Shown here piece after piece: positions 1-27,520 of a stretch of DNA of 64,000 nt. The stretch is from Xiphophorus maculatus (lineage: Eukaryota > Chordata > Actinopteri > Cyprinodontiformes > Poeciliidae). Position numbers and translations under genes: made by a program. The stretch lies in NCBI RefSeq assembly GCF_002775205.1, contig NC_036445.1, positions 3,678,802 to 3,742,801 on the forward strand, in the 5' to 3' direction. A model generated the notes under the pieces. It had not been told where the DNA came from and did no database searches. It saw only the letters and a program-made list of their open reading frames with translations. Numbering within the stretch: the first letter of the stretch is position 1; each line of letters opens with the position of its first letter.

Positions 1-3000
1 ATCTCCGTGCTGTTTTGTATCTGCACCATCACTTTCTCTGCACCGGATGCGGATCTCAGAATACTCAGCTGTCTTTGACTCCAGTCCTCTGATAGCACCA
101 TCTCCAAGCTCACCTTCTGATCTGGCCTGCAGTTTAGCGAAATCCACATTGACATAGTTAAGGTGCTCTTCCGTGTCTCCTTCCACCTCTTTCACTGCAG
201 CTTTGTCTTCTGGGGAAGAACTGACCTACAAAAAGACCAGAGTACAATAAATGGAAGTGAAATCACTTGCATTTATTTCAGGAAGTCTGGGAGTATGAAG
301 GCTCGCAATAAAATGTTCTGTTGCATCACAGAGTTAGTTTATGCATTGATGCCTTCTGGTTTTACATGTAACCAAATGCATAAGTCGTGATTCTGCAAAA
401 AACTAGACTCACCACATTGGTGACTAAACATTCTTCTGTTTTCATCAATTCCTTATTGAGTGAAAAGCTGTCTTTTCTTCTCCTACAACGAAAGAAAAAT
501 CCTGATTATGGGAGGAGTAAGAAGAAATTTATTGAAACTGACTCAATATATATAAAGCATGCCCAAAATGTATTTTTACAGAGTGTTATGAAGCTTACAT
601 TATCTGGATGTACTTGACAAAAATGTATTGACATATGTATCAATTTTACACCTGTTGCCTCTTTTGGTCAAAAAGAAAAAACTTTCATAGAAAACATTTT
701 CAGACAGTTACATGCATCTACAAAGTTGGTCATATCTCAGGTCAATAATGATAAAGCTGCCGTCACAGTTCTCTATCATTAATTTCTTGGAAATTAAATA
801 CTTTATTTCATATCTGTAGAAAAGCAACTAGGAGGGTAATATGAATAGCACAAAACAAACAAATGTGTAAGAATGGGTAAAACATTGCCATATTTGTGAC
901 AATAGTCTTTAAATGAACACGTCCCTCATTTAACATAACTATGTTATGATAGTTCTGTTAATTTGAATCATTTCACAAGTGCTAGCTGAATTATTAATCT
1001 TTTTACCTGCAAAATAAAATCAGCAGTGGGATACAAATCATCATCATCCCTAGTGCTCCAGCTGCTGATCCGATTAGCAGAGATACAACGTCAACGCCTG
1101 AAAATCCAAAACAAACCACGTTAGATGACAAACAAAACAGATAAATGACGCATCAAAGAAATAAATGCAGCATCTTGAAGTATCCCACCCAGCTGAGTTT
1201 CACTGGAGGAAACATTATAAGCCAGACTGTCTGAGCCCAGTGAGTTCCTGCTGATGCACACTAAAGTGGGCGTGTCTGCATTCATATGGTACAGAGTGAT
1301 GACACTCCTCATGGTCCCATGTCCCATGATTATCTCCCGTACTGGGATGTCAGCTGAGTGGTTGACAGGTTCTCCAGCCAGTTCCCAAACCAGGGAAGGA
1401 AGCGGGTTACCCTGACTGTTGCAGGAGCATCTTAACTGGGATAATATTCTAACGCAGCGGGAAGACGGTAGGATCTCTGGAGAATCTGAAAACAAGGATG
1501 ATAAGATATGATTTGCTGGAGAAAATTCTGGGAAAATTAGAAATATTTTATGGATATCAAACCTTACATAGGACATCAACAGTGACAAGTTCTGAGTATT
1601 GAGATCCATGAATATTTAGTGCTTCACAGTAGTATAGATCTTCTGAGAGTTTGGTCACATTGAAGGTGAAATCCCGCTCTGATCCCACAACTTCCTTTTC
1701 TCTTCCAGCAGCTCGGAACCAGGTAATGTTAGCTACTGCTGGATTGGCGACGCTGGAGCAGGTCAGAGTCACAGAGCCGCCATCAGGAACCGGACCAGAG
1801 GGGTCAGCAGACACCGTGGTGTTTTTAGGGGAATCTGAAAGAAATCAGTTGATTTTATTTTGATGGTACTGCATTGCTTTCTTATGGAAAATGTAGATTC
1901 AATCTAGTTGGAAAATTAAATTTCAAGTTGGTCTTGGTGATTGCAAATCACTTTCAAAATCTTTTACTTGATAATTCCTTCTTCCTAATTGAAAAGGTAC
2001 ATAGAAGTACATCTAAAAATTACTTCCAAATATATCAAATATATTTCTACCATTTTTCCATGCAAATGAAGTGAAATAATTTGGTATTTTATGTGTTTCT
2101 TACATAAAATTAAAATATTACACTGCATAGTGTAATATCAAGAAAGGAAAAGAAAAACATCCTAATTAGGGGACCAACCAAACAAAACATTTCCACATAA
2201 GTCTGAACACTTGCACATGTGCACAGCAGAGTCAGTCAGACACAATGAGGGTTCTGAGGTCGTCACGCAACATGACAATGTGTCACTGTCCATGATCCAG
2301 ACTTTTGTTGTGAACAAGTCTTGGCTCTACTTCATGTTTGGGTTTTCACAGCTGGACATACAGTAGAGCCATAATCCACACAATGTACTGCTCTGTTTTT
2401 TGTTAGGACGGTAGCTCAACCTTTTTTCTTAGTTGCACAAACTCACACTGAACATCCAGCTGAGTCTTTGCGGAAACTTCTTCTCCCAGATCATTTTTTG
2501 CAGAGCAGCGATAGCCACCGCTATGGCTGGGAACGACATTGTCTAAAACCAAGACCGGTCCGGTCCCTTGATGCACTTCACCATCTCTGTACCAGGTGTA
2601 ATTAGTCACTGGAGGGTTTGAACGGCTTCTACAAATTAGAGACACAGAGCTGCCCTCTACGACTGGACCGGATGGTTCAACAAGAACTGTTGTGTCCTTT
2701 GGAGAAACTGCAAATACAAACAAGTATCAGTCAGTTTTGTTTTAGGCTGTGGAAATACTATGTTGTGTCTGTATGTGTTTCACCCTGACTTACACTGCAC
2801 ATCTATGGAAGCGATGGAAGAGTTCTGGCTTCCATATCCATTATCGGCTTGACAGAAAAACCGCCGGTCAACTTCTGTAGCTGTGGTGGAAAGTTTGTTC
2901 TTAAATCCAACTGCTTCCACTTGCTCGCCATTAACTTTGTACCAAGTGTAGTTGTCCACCTCTGGATTTGAGTTGGTGCTGCAGGTCAAAATCACCAAAC

Positions 3001-4928
3001 TGCCCTCCAATACTGGACCAGAACCACTGACTGATGTGTTGTGTGGAGGGTCTGGAAGGAAGTGAGAAATATGAAATACAAATCTAGTACATATACATGT
3101 TGATTAGGTGTTTTTGATAATAGCAACTATTCCTCTTTTTACATCCCTATACCAACACACTATTAAAAAGCTCCTTTTTGTTTTCAAAGCTGAAGCAAAT
3201 GTGTCAAAAATCTCAAAATGTATTTGAAAGGATCTTTTTCATGAATTACTTCCCTGAGGTCTGACCACTATTATATCTAAGATTTGAAACTAGCGATGAT
3301 CCAATAAATTTGTGATCCATTATCCACACAGGAACAGCTTTTTAATCAAGACCATCAGGTATCAACTTCAGCATCATCAGCCACCTATGGTAAGCAGCAA
3401 TATTTTCTTATGGTACCGTGCACACACACATTAACGTGACATGCAAACAAGCAACAAAAAACTTGTTCAGGTTCCACTGACAGGAGACTTTGTGCCCCCT
3501 TGAGAAGAATGCAATATCCACCTCATCAAAAAAGCATGACTGTCAGTATCTTCTATTTAGATAAAACTGCAAACTGAATTAAAGGCAATTTAAATTAAAA
3601 CTTTCAGTATATAATTTTTACTAGTGTTTTTTCAAACTGTAATCCTTTTCCAGAAAGTTGTCAAATGTGTCACTCTACTCTCCAAAGCCGCAGACAAAAA
3701 ATTGCTACAATTGATTGTAAAACCTGACCATTGCATATGTAAAAGAATGACAAAATAGCTCCTTGATTGGGTTATTATTCCTACTTTTATAAACCCAATT
3801 CACTCTAGATTATATTTTCAATTAAAGAAAAATAAAACTGTTAACAAATGGATAAATCAGCTGTGATTTGACAGGTCTTTCAAATTATGTTTTTTTTTTT
3901 ACTGCAAAATGTACTCAAGATTTTTAAACAACTTTTCTCACTCTGTAATGTCACGTTTTATATATGACTTCAGACTTATAAACTGATAAAATATTTCTAA
4001 GTAAATTGCAGTCAAAACCAGAAATATACTCACAAAAAACCTGTATAGTCAAACTTCTTTCATAGACAAGGTCACTGTACCCAGCTTGTCTGTTGTATGC
4101 AGCACTGCAGGAAACCTTCTGTCCATGGTGGAGGTAAGAAACATTAAAGTTCATGACAGAGTTTAAAGATTTTGCTTCCATATTCTCCTCGATGTCCCCT
4201 AAACTGGGTGACCATGTCACAAGTGGTAGAAGAGTAGGACAGGCGACAACAGCTGAGCAACTCAAGGAAACTGCAGTGCCTTCTTCAACTTCCAGCTTAG
4301 GGGGAGTTATGGTAGGCTGGGGGAGTGTATCTGAAAAGTAAAACAATAAGGAAAAGCTGTGGGTCATAAACAAAAAAATATAGCTTTTCATGGTTAAGCC
4401 TCTACTGAACAGACCTTTAGTGGTGATGCGAACACTTTTTCTAAAGTTAAACTTCAGTGAGTTGTCACACTGCAGTCTGAAGTAATAGTTGTCATAATGG
4501 TTAGATGGCAGGTTGGTGAAGATGGTGGTGCAGTCTTTGTCACGCAGAATCCCGGTCAGCTTTCCCTGTAGGAGATTTAAGCTCACACTCGCTCCAGTCA
4601 GGCTGGAATCAAACACCTGCGTTTGGCTCCAGCTGCCTCTCTTCCATACGGCTTTACATGAGTGGTCCAGGTGTTCATCCCATTCAGAAGGCAAGCTGAA
4701 AGTGCAGGGGATGATCACACAGGATCCACTCAGCCCCTCTACAGTCTGAGGCATGAAGACTGACCACTGCTGGCAAAAGATGCCTGAGGAAAAACAGTGA
4801 GTTCATCAACATAGGTTCAACAACTGCAAGGTTTCCACGAAAGCAGATTTTTATTAAAAACATATAACATGAAAAATCTTACCTTGAAATGAAAAATATA
4901 TGAACAAAAGTTTCACAATGAACATCAT
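1..4928 (-). CDS. Siglec/CD22-like Ig receptor, 3' end beyond the window
   Basis: Cell-surface lectin-type inhibitory receptor of the Siglec (CD22/MAG) family, probably on leukocytes. Exons on the minus strand: 4928-4883 (signal peptide, [14 protein letters not shown]), 4783-4415 (V-set), 4330-4034, 3051-2794, 2707-2447, 1834-1568 and 1485-1189 (five C2-type domains), 1097-1007 (membrane span), 220 to the window edge (tail). Every junction obeys GT-AG and the phases agree. The V-set shows Siglec hallmarks: GSCVIIPC in strand B, a strand-E cysteine (DKDCTTIF), and the arginine of YYFRLQ where Siglecs bind sialic acid. About 598 extracellular residues precede the span [19 protein letters not shown]. 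The tail has LNYVNV (ITIM-like, also a Grb2-type YxN) and TAEYSEIRI, like the membrane-distal Siglec motif but with Ala at -2. Six Ig domains is one more than MAG and one fewer than human CD22, so I give no symbol. The stop codon is not in the window. Confidence 0.85.
4415..4783 (-). other. V-set Ig domain exon of the Siglec-like receptor
   Basis: The exon starts after tttttcctcag and ends in ACTAAAG before gtctgt. It joins exon 1 in phase 1, giving [20 protein letters not shown], the usual Siglec N terminus. The unusual Siglec disulfide (strand B to strand E) is supported by C in IIPC and C in DKDC. The conserved sialic-acid arginine is in YYFRLQCD. Sialic-acid binding is inferred from family knowledge, not shown. 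Confidence 0.8.
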
Positions 4929-7860
4929 TGATTTTGTTCACGTTATTGAACCTAGAATAAAGTAGTGGACAGAAAAGAATCAAATTAAAAGATTAATCTT
5001 AATTTTTTATTATTAATTTCCAAGTAACTGAAATAAAAGTAAGGATCAGTTATAAACATCTGAAGCATTATTAATACAGATATTTATATCAAAGCATTGC
5101 AATAATAATAATAATAATACCAATGTTACATTATTCTGTTTGTTCTAGTCTAATAATTGTCTTTCATAGGGAGTCATACCAAACTATGCTTTAAAAAATA
5201 ATCAAAATAACAACCTGAGTAAGCAATAAAGTTTGATTTGCGCAGAATTGTGTTTACTTTGCTAGAATCTGCCCACAGACATTACAAAAATGGTTCTCTT
5301 ATAATTTAATTAAAAATAAATAAATAAATACAAAAACATTCAGTAAAATACTATGTTAAATCCAAACTTAACTTTGGTGGTATTTAGCAAAGTTTTTCTA
5401 TAAAAAACAGAAGAGAATAAAACTATTTCACTTTACTACTGAGTTCAAAAAAAGACTGGACTAGTTTATATGTATTTAATGGAATCTAATATTGAAACAA
5501 ATTCAGAGATTTACCAGAATTGACTTTGCAGTGTTTCCAATTCAGCGAGTGAGTCTTGCCAGTCTCCTTGCGTGTCTGTCTGGACGAGACATGCAGCTGT
5601 GCTACTGGACACTGGCAACCAGAAAACAACAGGGTTTTGATACAGAGTCCACTGGCTGACACATTTCCTTCAAAGCTGATTTTTTTTTCCCTCAGCAAAA
5701 CATAAATCTGACATAATATTATCAGCAGTGAGAGAAAGTAGAATGAATGAACCGCACCCAAAAATAAACTGTAGGACAGATAAACCTTAAGAATTACGCT
5801 GAAGTAGAGCAGTTAAAATCCAACATTGACACAATGGAAATTTAATCATTAAAACTTATATTTCAGCAAGACACTAATGTACAATAATGGTCAATAAATT
5901 AGGATTTGCCTTCAGATGGAGTTAATTTGTCAAATTAAAAGTCCTTTTTGAAAATAATCTGTAATCTAGCATTAAACATGCTTTTCGTCAAGCCAACATT
6001 TCCGCTTAAAATATGTTTTTTTAATTGATGTAACATTCTCATCTTAAATGGCATATAATTAGCTGTAAGTGAAACAGAAGCAACAGTTTGAAAACAGTCT
6101 GTGAAATTAATTTATATAATCTGTTTCAATTAGTGAGTAGAAGTACTTAAATAAATTACATTTTCATCTTCATTGGTATGACTATACTGCAGACTTACAA
6201 AATAAATATATTTCACAAAGAGAAAGTATGTTAAATACCTTTAAATGTGTGAGCAGCAATCGTCAGACAAGATGTGTTCAAAGGAAATACAAACACAAAG
6301 AGGAAAATTTCAAAAGCTTGCATGATTGAGGTCAAAAGATTTAAATTTACGTCAGCAAGAATCTTAAGAGAAAAAAACAACAACAGGAAATTGCTTAAAC
6401 GAAAATGATTTCTTAATGTGTGCAGTGAACTGAGGAAGTTCTCATACAATCAGGAGTTTCACAATTAATCAACAAATGTACCTTGATATTTTACACTCAA
6501 TTTATCGCCAGCAGAAATATGTGGATTTAGTTAGAAAAACTCACTTCTGTCTACATATGGCTTTATTAATAATTTTGCATGTCACAGTGAAAGCTTAAAC
6601 ATGAAAAAGACAACTGCCTGTTGACAGAAGTGTCAGGTCCCATTTAGGTAGGCATACTGTAGTTTTGGTTAAACTATGTTTGGATGTGCAAGCTTCTTCT
6701 AAATGTGACTGTCCAATAAAATTGGTTGTCTGTATAAAAGTGTGTCCCAGTATGGAGGGAGAGTTAGAAAAAAAAGAAAGAAAATCATCTAGGGCAGTCT
6801 TGAGTGATGGCTCAAAATGACTGATTGTCAGAGTCAAGGGTTTATCAAACATGCATTAAAGAGTCAAAGTAACACTCCAGGTATGTTTTGATGAGGGAAC
6901 AACATTACAACACAATATAAAGCTAAAAAAGTAAATTTTACATAATACCCCCCTTTAATCTACTGGTAAGTATTCACAAGACATTCAGATGGGTCAGATT
7001 TTGTCATTAAAAAAAACCCAAAAAAACAAAAAACATAAGAGCACAGATTCTGCCTTGTTTCAATACATCAGGCTGCATGAAATGGCCTGATGTATTGGCA
7101 CAAGTACACAATGTGCCAGTGTGTACTTGGCACATTTGGACTCCTGTGTCCCAATACAGAGTTGGTTAAATGCCACAGCCTTTAAACAGCATCAATACAG
7201 TATTGATGTTTGAGTATCAATACTCAATGATACAATGATATGACATGGCAGGATCATATTGATATCATCATTATTGATGATACTGCCTGTGTATCATTAA
7301 TACTCAGGCAGGCTGAGTATTGATGCTGACCATGTCCATCCTTCAATGATCACAGGATGTGCACCGTCGACTCCACCGTCCCCAGATCCTACTAAGGCAT
7401 ATCTATGAAGTTCCCAGTAAGAGTATATTCTCCTGTGACCTTTAGCATACCTCATATGGGTAATGGACTGCTATCAGCCATGTCCCTGTGGAAGTGTTAC
7501 AGGTGCATTCATGTTAAGATGCAATCAAATAGAAAAAAAAAAAACATTGAAGAAAAGGTATCTTCAATTATTTTTCATAACACCTTGGAATTGATTTCAC
7601 TATTACCTTTACAAAGATGCTTCAATAAAAACAGACAAACATGAGCATTTTTTATAAAAACAAACATTTAATGTCGCCCTGATACCAGAGTACAGTTTAA
7701 TTTACCTACAAACCAAAGCCATATAAACCTCAATATAATAAATAATCTTCAAAACTTTCATAACATTCCTTTATCTGAAAACAAAGGCAAGGGGTGCGTA
7801 TAACAAAGAGATCACCTCCAGTGTAGTGGCATATTAGAACAAATGACATCCTGTAAGTGC
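4929..7860. other. Intergenic stretch between the Siglec-like gene and phldb3
   Basis: I see no gene here. A splice acceptor (ttattctag) about 25 bases upstream of the Siglec ATG implies a separate 5' untranslated exon; a possible donor (TTCTG|gtaaat) lies at 5516, so a non-coding first exon may sit at about 5517-5800. The rest is AT-rich, with short A runs and a dense patch of inverted repeats at 7061-7330 (listed separately). The phldb3 3' end lies at the high-coordinate edge. Confidence 0.5.
7061..7330. repeat. Cluster of nested inverted repeats
   Basis: Several hairpins follow each other. Arms of 13 bp, CAATACATCAGGC (7061-7073) and its exact complement (7085-7097), surround an 11-base loop. 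CATCAATAC/GTATTGATG (7190-7198 and 7200-7208) have a one-base loop. Further TATCAATACTCA and GAGTATTGATGC words alternate in both orientations to about 7330. No transposon ends were recognised, so this looks like repeated local template switching or a decayed fold-back element. Confidence 0.6.
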
Positions 7861-7867
7861 TGGTGGT

Positions 7868-7873
7868 TTTATT
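7868..7873 (-). promoter_or_regulatory. Polyadenylation signal of phldb3
   Basis: AATAAA on the minus strand, about 340 bases after the predicted phldb3 stop codon, in a plausible place for the transcript 3' end. Position alone supports it. Confidence 0.5.
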
Positions 7874-8214
7874 GTGCCCATTTCTGGTATCACTGTGTAG
7901 TGTACATTACTCCTGTGATGCTGGACTGTAACCAGCAGGGGGAGATCAAGATCCGTGAAAAAATCCTCCCTGTAACAGACAGCTGAATCACCATGAGTGA
8001 GTCCTTTAAAGATTTGTGTTCTGAGCTGCAGCTGATGAACTCCTATCAGTAACATTGTCCTCCACGTCTGACCCATGGCACCTCCATGTGGATATTCGGT
8101 CTTCTGAATCCACCCAAGGCACATTTCCAGCAAATATACTGCCCAGACAGGAAAGGGGAAAATAACCACAGTAGAGTCCATTCAGCAGCTTCACTCCATA
8201 GTCACGTATTTAAG

Positions 8215-23672
<15,458 letters not shown>

Positions 23673-25281
23673 CTCTAAAGCCTGAAACCAAATAAGCAAT
23701 TAAAATTAAAGAGTTAGAAGAAAATATTATCTTTAATAAATACTATGGCTTATCACACAGTAATGGTGAGAGCATATGAGCAAATCAGGTATAGTAAGGG
23801 GTAATCGCACAACAATTATGCGAATTGGGAGGTTAAAACACAGAAATCCCCGTGGGTTTCCAGAAAGAAGTCTGTGATGGGGAAAGCATCACGCTTTGAT
23901 GAGGAAGCAAAAGCAAAAGAGGGGAGCAATTTCAGGATGTGTGCAGTGGTTTGTGGTTGCATTTCAGGGTCTCAGTGTGGACAGAGGCCATACATGCAGC
24001 AGTTTTACATTTCTACAGAAATCTTTGATGTTCAATAGCAAAGAGGAAATGTATGAAAAGCCACACATCTGACAATTACTTTGAAGTACTGTTTTCACAG
24101 GGCTTTTGTTTTGTCACTCACATTCATATCATTCATGTGGATTTACTAAAGCAAATATCATTATAATATCATTATGTATTGTGTTTACCAACTGTTACAT
24201 GAAAGTGACTCCCAACATTTGGGAATTTTTCCTCTTAAAAGCCAACATTATGCTGTGGTCTTTCACTCCATGTTGCCCTTTGGCCTCTATTGGTGCTTTC
24301 TCCATACACAAATACTTGCAGGCAAGCAGACACAAAATTTCAGTCTTTGTGACCTTCAAATCCAACATGTGGGAATTCTTGTGTTGAGAACTTTTTCCCA
24401 CTGTTTTCCTCCTCGAGTGCTTTGCCCCCTCCCTCTGTTCTGAGACCAATGCCTTATTAGGCTGATGGCAGAGAAGGATGAATGAAAGTACAGAGATAAA
24501 TATACAGTAGAGATTTAAATGGGGTTTCCTAATGATGAATGGTACAATGACATCTAGGAAAAAAATGGTAAAAAAGCAGTGGTAGTCTTGTAGGACACTC
24601 CCAGTGTACTACAACAGTTTTACAGGCATAAAGACAAAGATTGATAGAGCTACCACACCAACTACTTACCACGAACTACAAAGATAAGTGTGACTTATCG
24701 ATGATGTGAACATATTTGAAATCTGCTTATTCGTTTCCCATTTGTCTGATAGAGTTATCACTAACTTTAAGAAAAATATGACTAATGCAGTATAACAGGA
24801 AAAAAAGCATCAATGCTGCTCTGTGACCTGGACAAATAATCAATAAATGATAAAAAGTAATTTTGATCCAACTCCTTGGAAACAAATAAAAGACACAAAA
24901 TCCATCTTTTTTATGTTACTGAAGTTTAATGAATAGATAATAACAATAACAGTAGTTATCAGGTGCAGCGCCAGTTCTGCAAGTACAACACAGCCGTGAG
25001 ATTTTGTGCTTTATATAAAAACACAGGTCATAAATGAATAAAATGAATATCAGGATTTATGCATCTGCGTGGCATTTTGTCATACAGGTTTGGATTTATT
25101 GCAATGTCTTCTCTTCAACACTGATTCAAATATAATCAGAATTAATATTAAAACAACCATATTTTCACTATTGCATTTTCAGTATCGCATGATCATTTAA
25201 AAAAGCAAACACTGATTATTTCTACATGTTATATTATCTGTGAAAAACGCTCAGAGCAGCAGTGTCTGGTATGTGTTACAC

Positions 25282-25325
25282 AGAGACAAAGACAGAGAGA
25301 GAGAGGGGAAGAGAGAGAGAGAGAA
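25282..25325. repeat. GA-rich microsatellite
   Basis: Imperfect AGAG run (AGAGAC, GACAGAGAGAGAGA, then GGGGAA and GAGAGAGAGAGAGA), purine-only on the plus strand for most of its length, inside phldb3 intron 1. Confidence 0.85.
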
Positions 25326-26879
25326 CGTCATGTTGAGTCACATTATTATACAAACATCAGTACAAGTGTTTGACCTCCAACTAAAGTCCAGTTAGATACC
25401 CTATCAACATCCCACACGAGAGGGAGTTATTCAGGGGTAAAGTCCACAGCTTGATGCTAATATACCACTGTGTTCAAATGAAAACCAAAAGCAATAGAAA
25501 TCTTGATAGGTTGCCCCAAAGACGCTCAAAAGAGTGAGAGATTAAGAAAGGAAGTAAATATACCAAAATCAGCAGACGCAGAGTTCAGCCTGAGAGCAAG
25601 ATCAAAGAACAAAACAAAGTTTTGTGCCCAAAATTGGATTTGATTGCAGGGAGGGGAGCGCCTCTGGAGAATTAGATAGGGGGGGGGGGAAAAAAACAGT
25701 GAACAGAGGTGCAGCTAAGCATCCAGTGAGCAAGTTTGTGTGCTTGTCATGCAAACACAGCCTTGAGCAATCACAAGAAACAAAACAAAAGAAAAAAGGA
25801 ATAACAACAAATTCAGTCTTTAAACAGATCCAATAAAATGTGAAACGTTGTTAATTTTCAGACTAATCAACCAAGAAGAACTAAATTCTGAACAGGATTT
25901 AGTTTCCTCAGACCAGTGTTAGGAAATATTTAATGTAGGTTCAACAGCAGTAGAAGTTGAGAGGGAAAGAATGTTGTCCATGTCATATTATCTCACCATG
26001 TCCTCAAATCAGCCAGGCTTATCACTCGTTCTCTCAACACCAGGCTCCAATGGAGCTTTGCACACTCCCAATATTACATACTGCAAGATTGAGTTTGATT
26101 TCATCCAGAAAGGCCAAATATGTTTTAGTAGGAGTAATGTTGTCTGAAAGAAGTGGCTTAATCTGAATAATAAATTATGACAACATTTTTGTGGTTAAGA
26201 GTAATAAAGAGAAGGCGGGTGGTAGATTGAAGATAGAGTTGCAAAATATCTCATCACAATTGTTACAGCAACACCAAAGCTTTAGATATCACAATGGTTG
26301 CAGACACTGTAATAATGGAAAAAAAAAAGACACAGTAAAGTGAGATATTCCTAACAGCTTGTTAAGAAAATATTCAGAGATAGTGTTGCAGTTACTCTGA
26401 ACTACAGTGCTAATTAAAACACTCATTTTAAATATCTTAATTGCTGTCTAAGCTGGTGAGTTCACTTGTATTGCAGGATACAAGTGTTATTGCAGGATGT
26501 TGTATGAATCCAAGCACAACATCCCAATGTTGTACTAATTTTAATTCACCTCAAACTAGGTGGTCAAAAGTCTTTAATGAACCCCACTTTGAGCATTACT
26601 GCAGACAGGAATGTGGATTTGGACTTGGCTCCCCTTAATAGAGAGGTTAGAATACCAGGTTGGGAGTCCTTATTTTGCTCATTCGAAGTGAGTAGATAAA
26701 TAAATGTATAGATTCTTCAGCTTTAGCTTTAGGCTGATCACGATGTCAAAGATTGAGATGATGCAATTTGCACTTTACGTGACATGAATTGTATAAAGAA
26801 AAAAGTTTTATTTTCTCACTTTCTGACAAGACAAAAATATTTCCTATTTTATGTTTCTTAGAATTCCCCACATTGTTTT

Positions 26880-27520
26880 TATGAGCAATAAACTCAGAAG
26901 TTTACATGCACTCCCTAAGTATTTGGTACTATTGCCGCCTGTGTGACTATTGTAGCAACTGTAAAGCTTGGGTTTAACTTTTTTGAGAATCTGCCTACAA
27001 GTTTTTCACAAATAGATGGACTTTTGCACCGTCATCCAGACAGAACTGGTGAAACAGATTTGTTTCACCAGTTCCTACAAACATTTTCAACTCTACACAC
27101 AAATTTCCTGTAGGACTGAGATCGAGGCTTTGTGTTTTGCTGACTCCAAGTAACATTATAACTAACTTGGAGGTATGCTTAGAGTCATTGCCTATTATAA
27201 AGACTCATTCCTGTCTAGACTTCAAGTTCCTAGCTGACATCTTGAGGGTTTGCTTCCACATAATGTTCTTTCCTCATGATGGGATAATGGTCTCAGCCTT
27301 GCAAGCTTTCCCGTTTTTCCTCCAGGTGTAATACTCATTACGGTCAAGACCATCAGTTCCAAAACTGATGGGGGTTTTTTCCTGAGGGCATTTGCAAATT
27401 GTATGCATTTATGTTGTTTCTGGAGTAATGACTTCACAATGAATTTGTTCTGCAGTCGCTACAAACATTTTGCACCAAAACAAGTTCACCTCTGGGACAC
27501 AAACCTTTCATGATCAGCGA
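26880..27520 (-). mobile_element. Decayed Tc1-like DNA transposon
   Basis: The plus strand reads as the complement of a Tc1 transposase region: CAGAAGTTTACATGCACTCC at the end, then TTTCCTGTAGGACTGAGATC, GGAGGTATGCTTAGAGTCAT, CTTGCAAGCTTTCCCGTTTT and finally GCACCAAAACAAGTTCACCT. Order and spacing follow the fish Tc1 layout but large parts are missing and no frame is open. A 14-bp hairpin at 27043-27074 has arisen inside it. It lies in phldb3 intron 1. Family assignment is from remembered consensus text. Confidence 0.75.

Noticed and set aside
112-114. Good-looking donor (AGATCAGAAG|gtgagc) inside the Siglec tail exon
   Set aside because: The frame stays open beyond it to the window edge and encodes the expected distal tyrosine motif TAEYSEI, so the exon probably continues. 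Alternative splicing here is possible.
5486-5761. 91-residue minus-strand frame with a signal-peptide-like start (MGAVHSFYFLSLLIILC)
   Set aside because: After the hydrophobic start nothing resembles a domain. The Siglec gene has its own signal-peptide exon at 4928-4883 joining the V-set in phase. This region is more likely a 5' untranslated exon.
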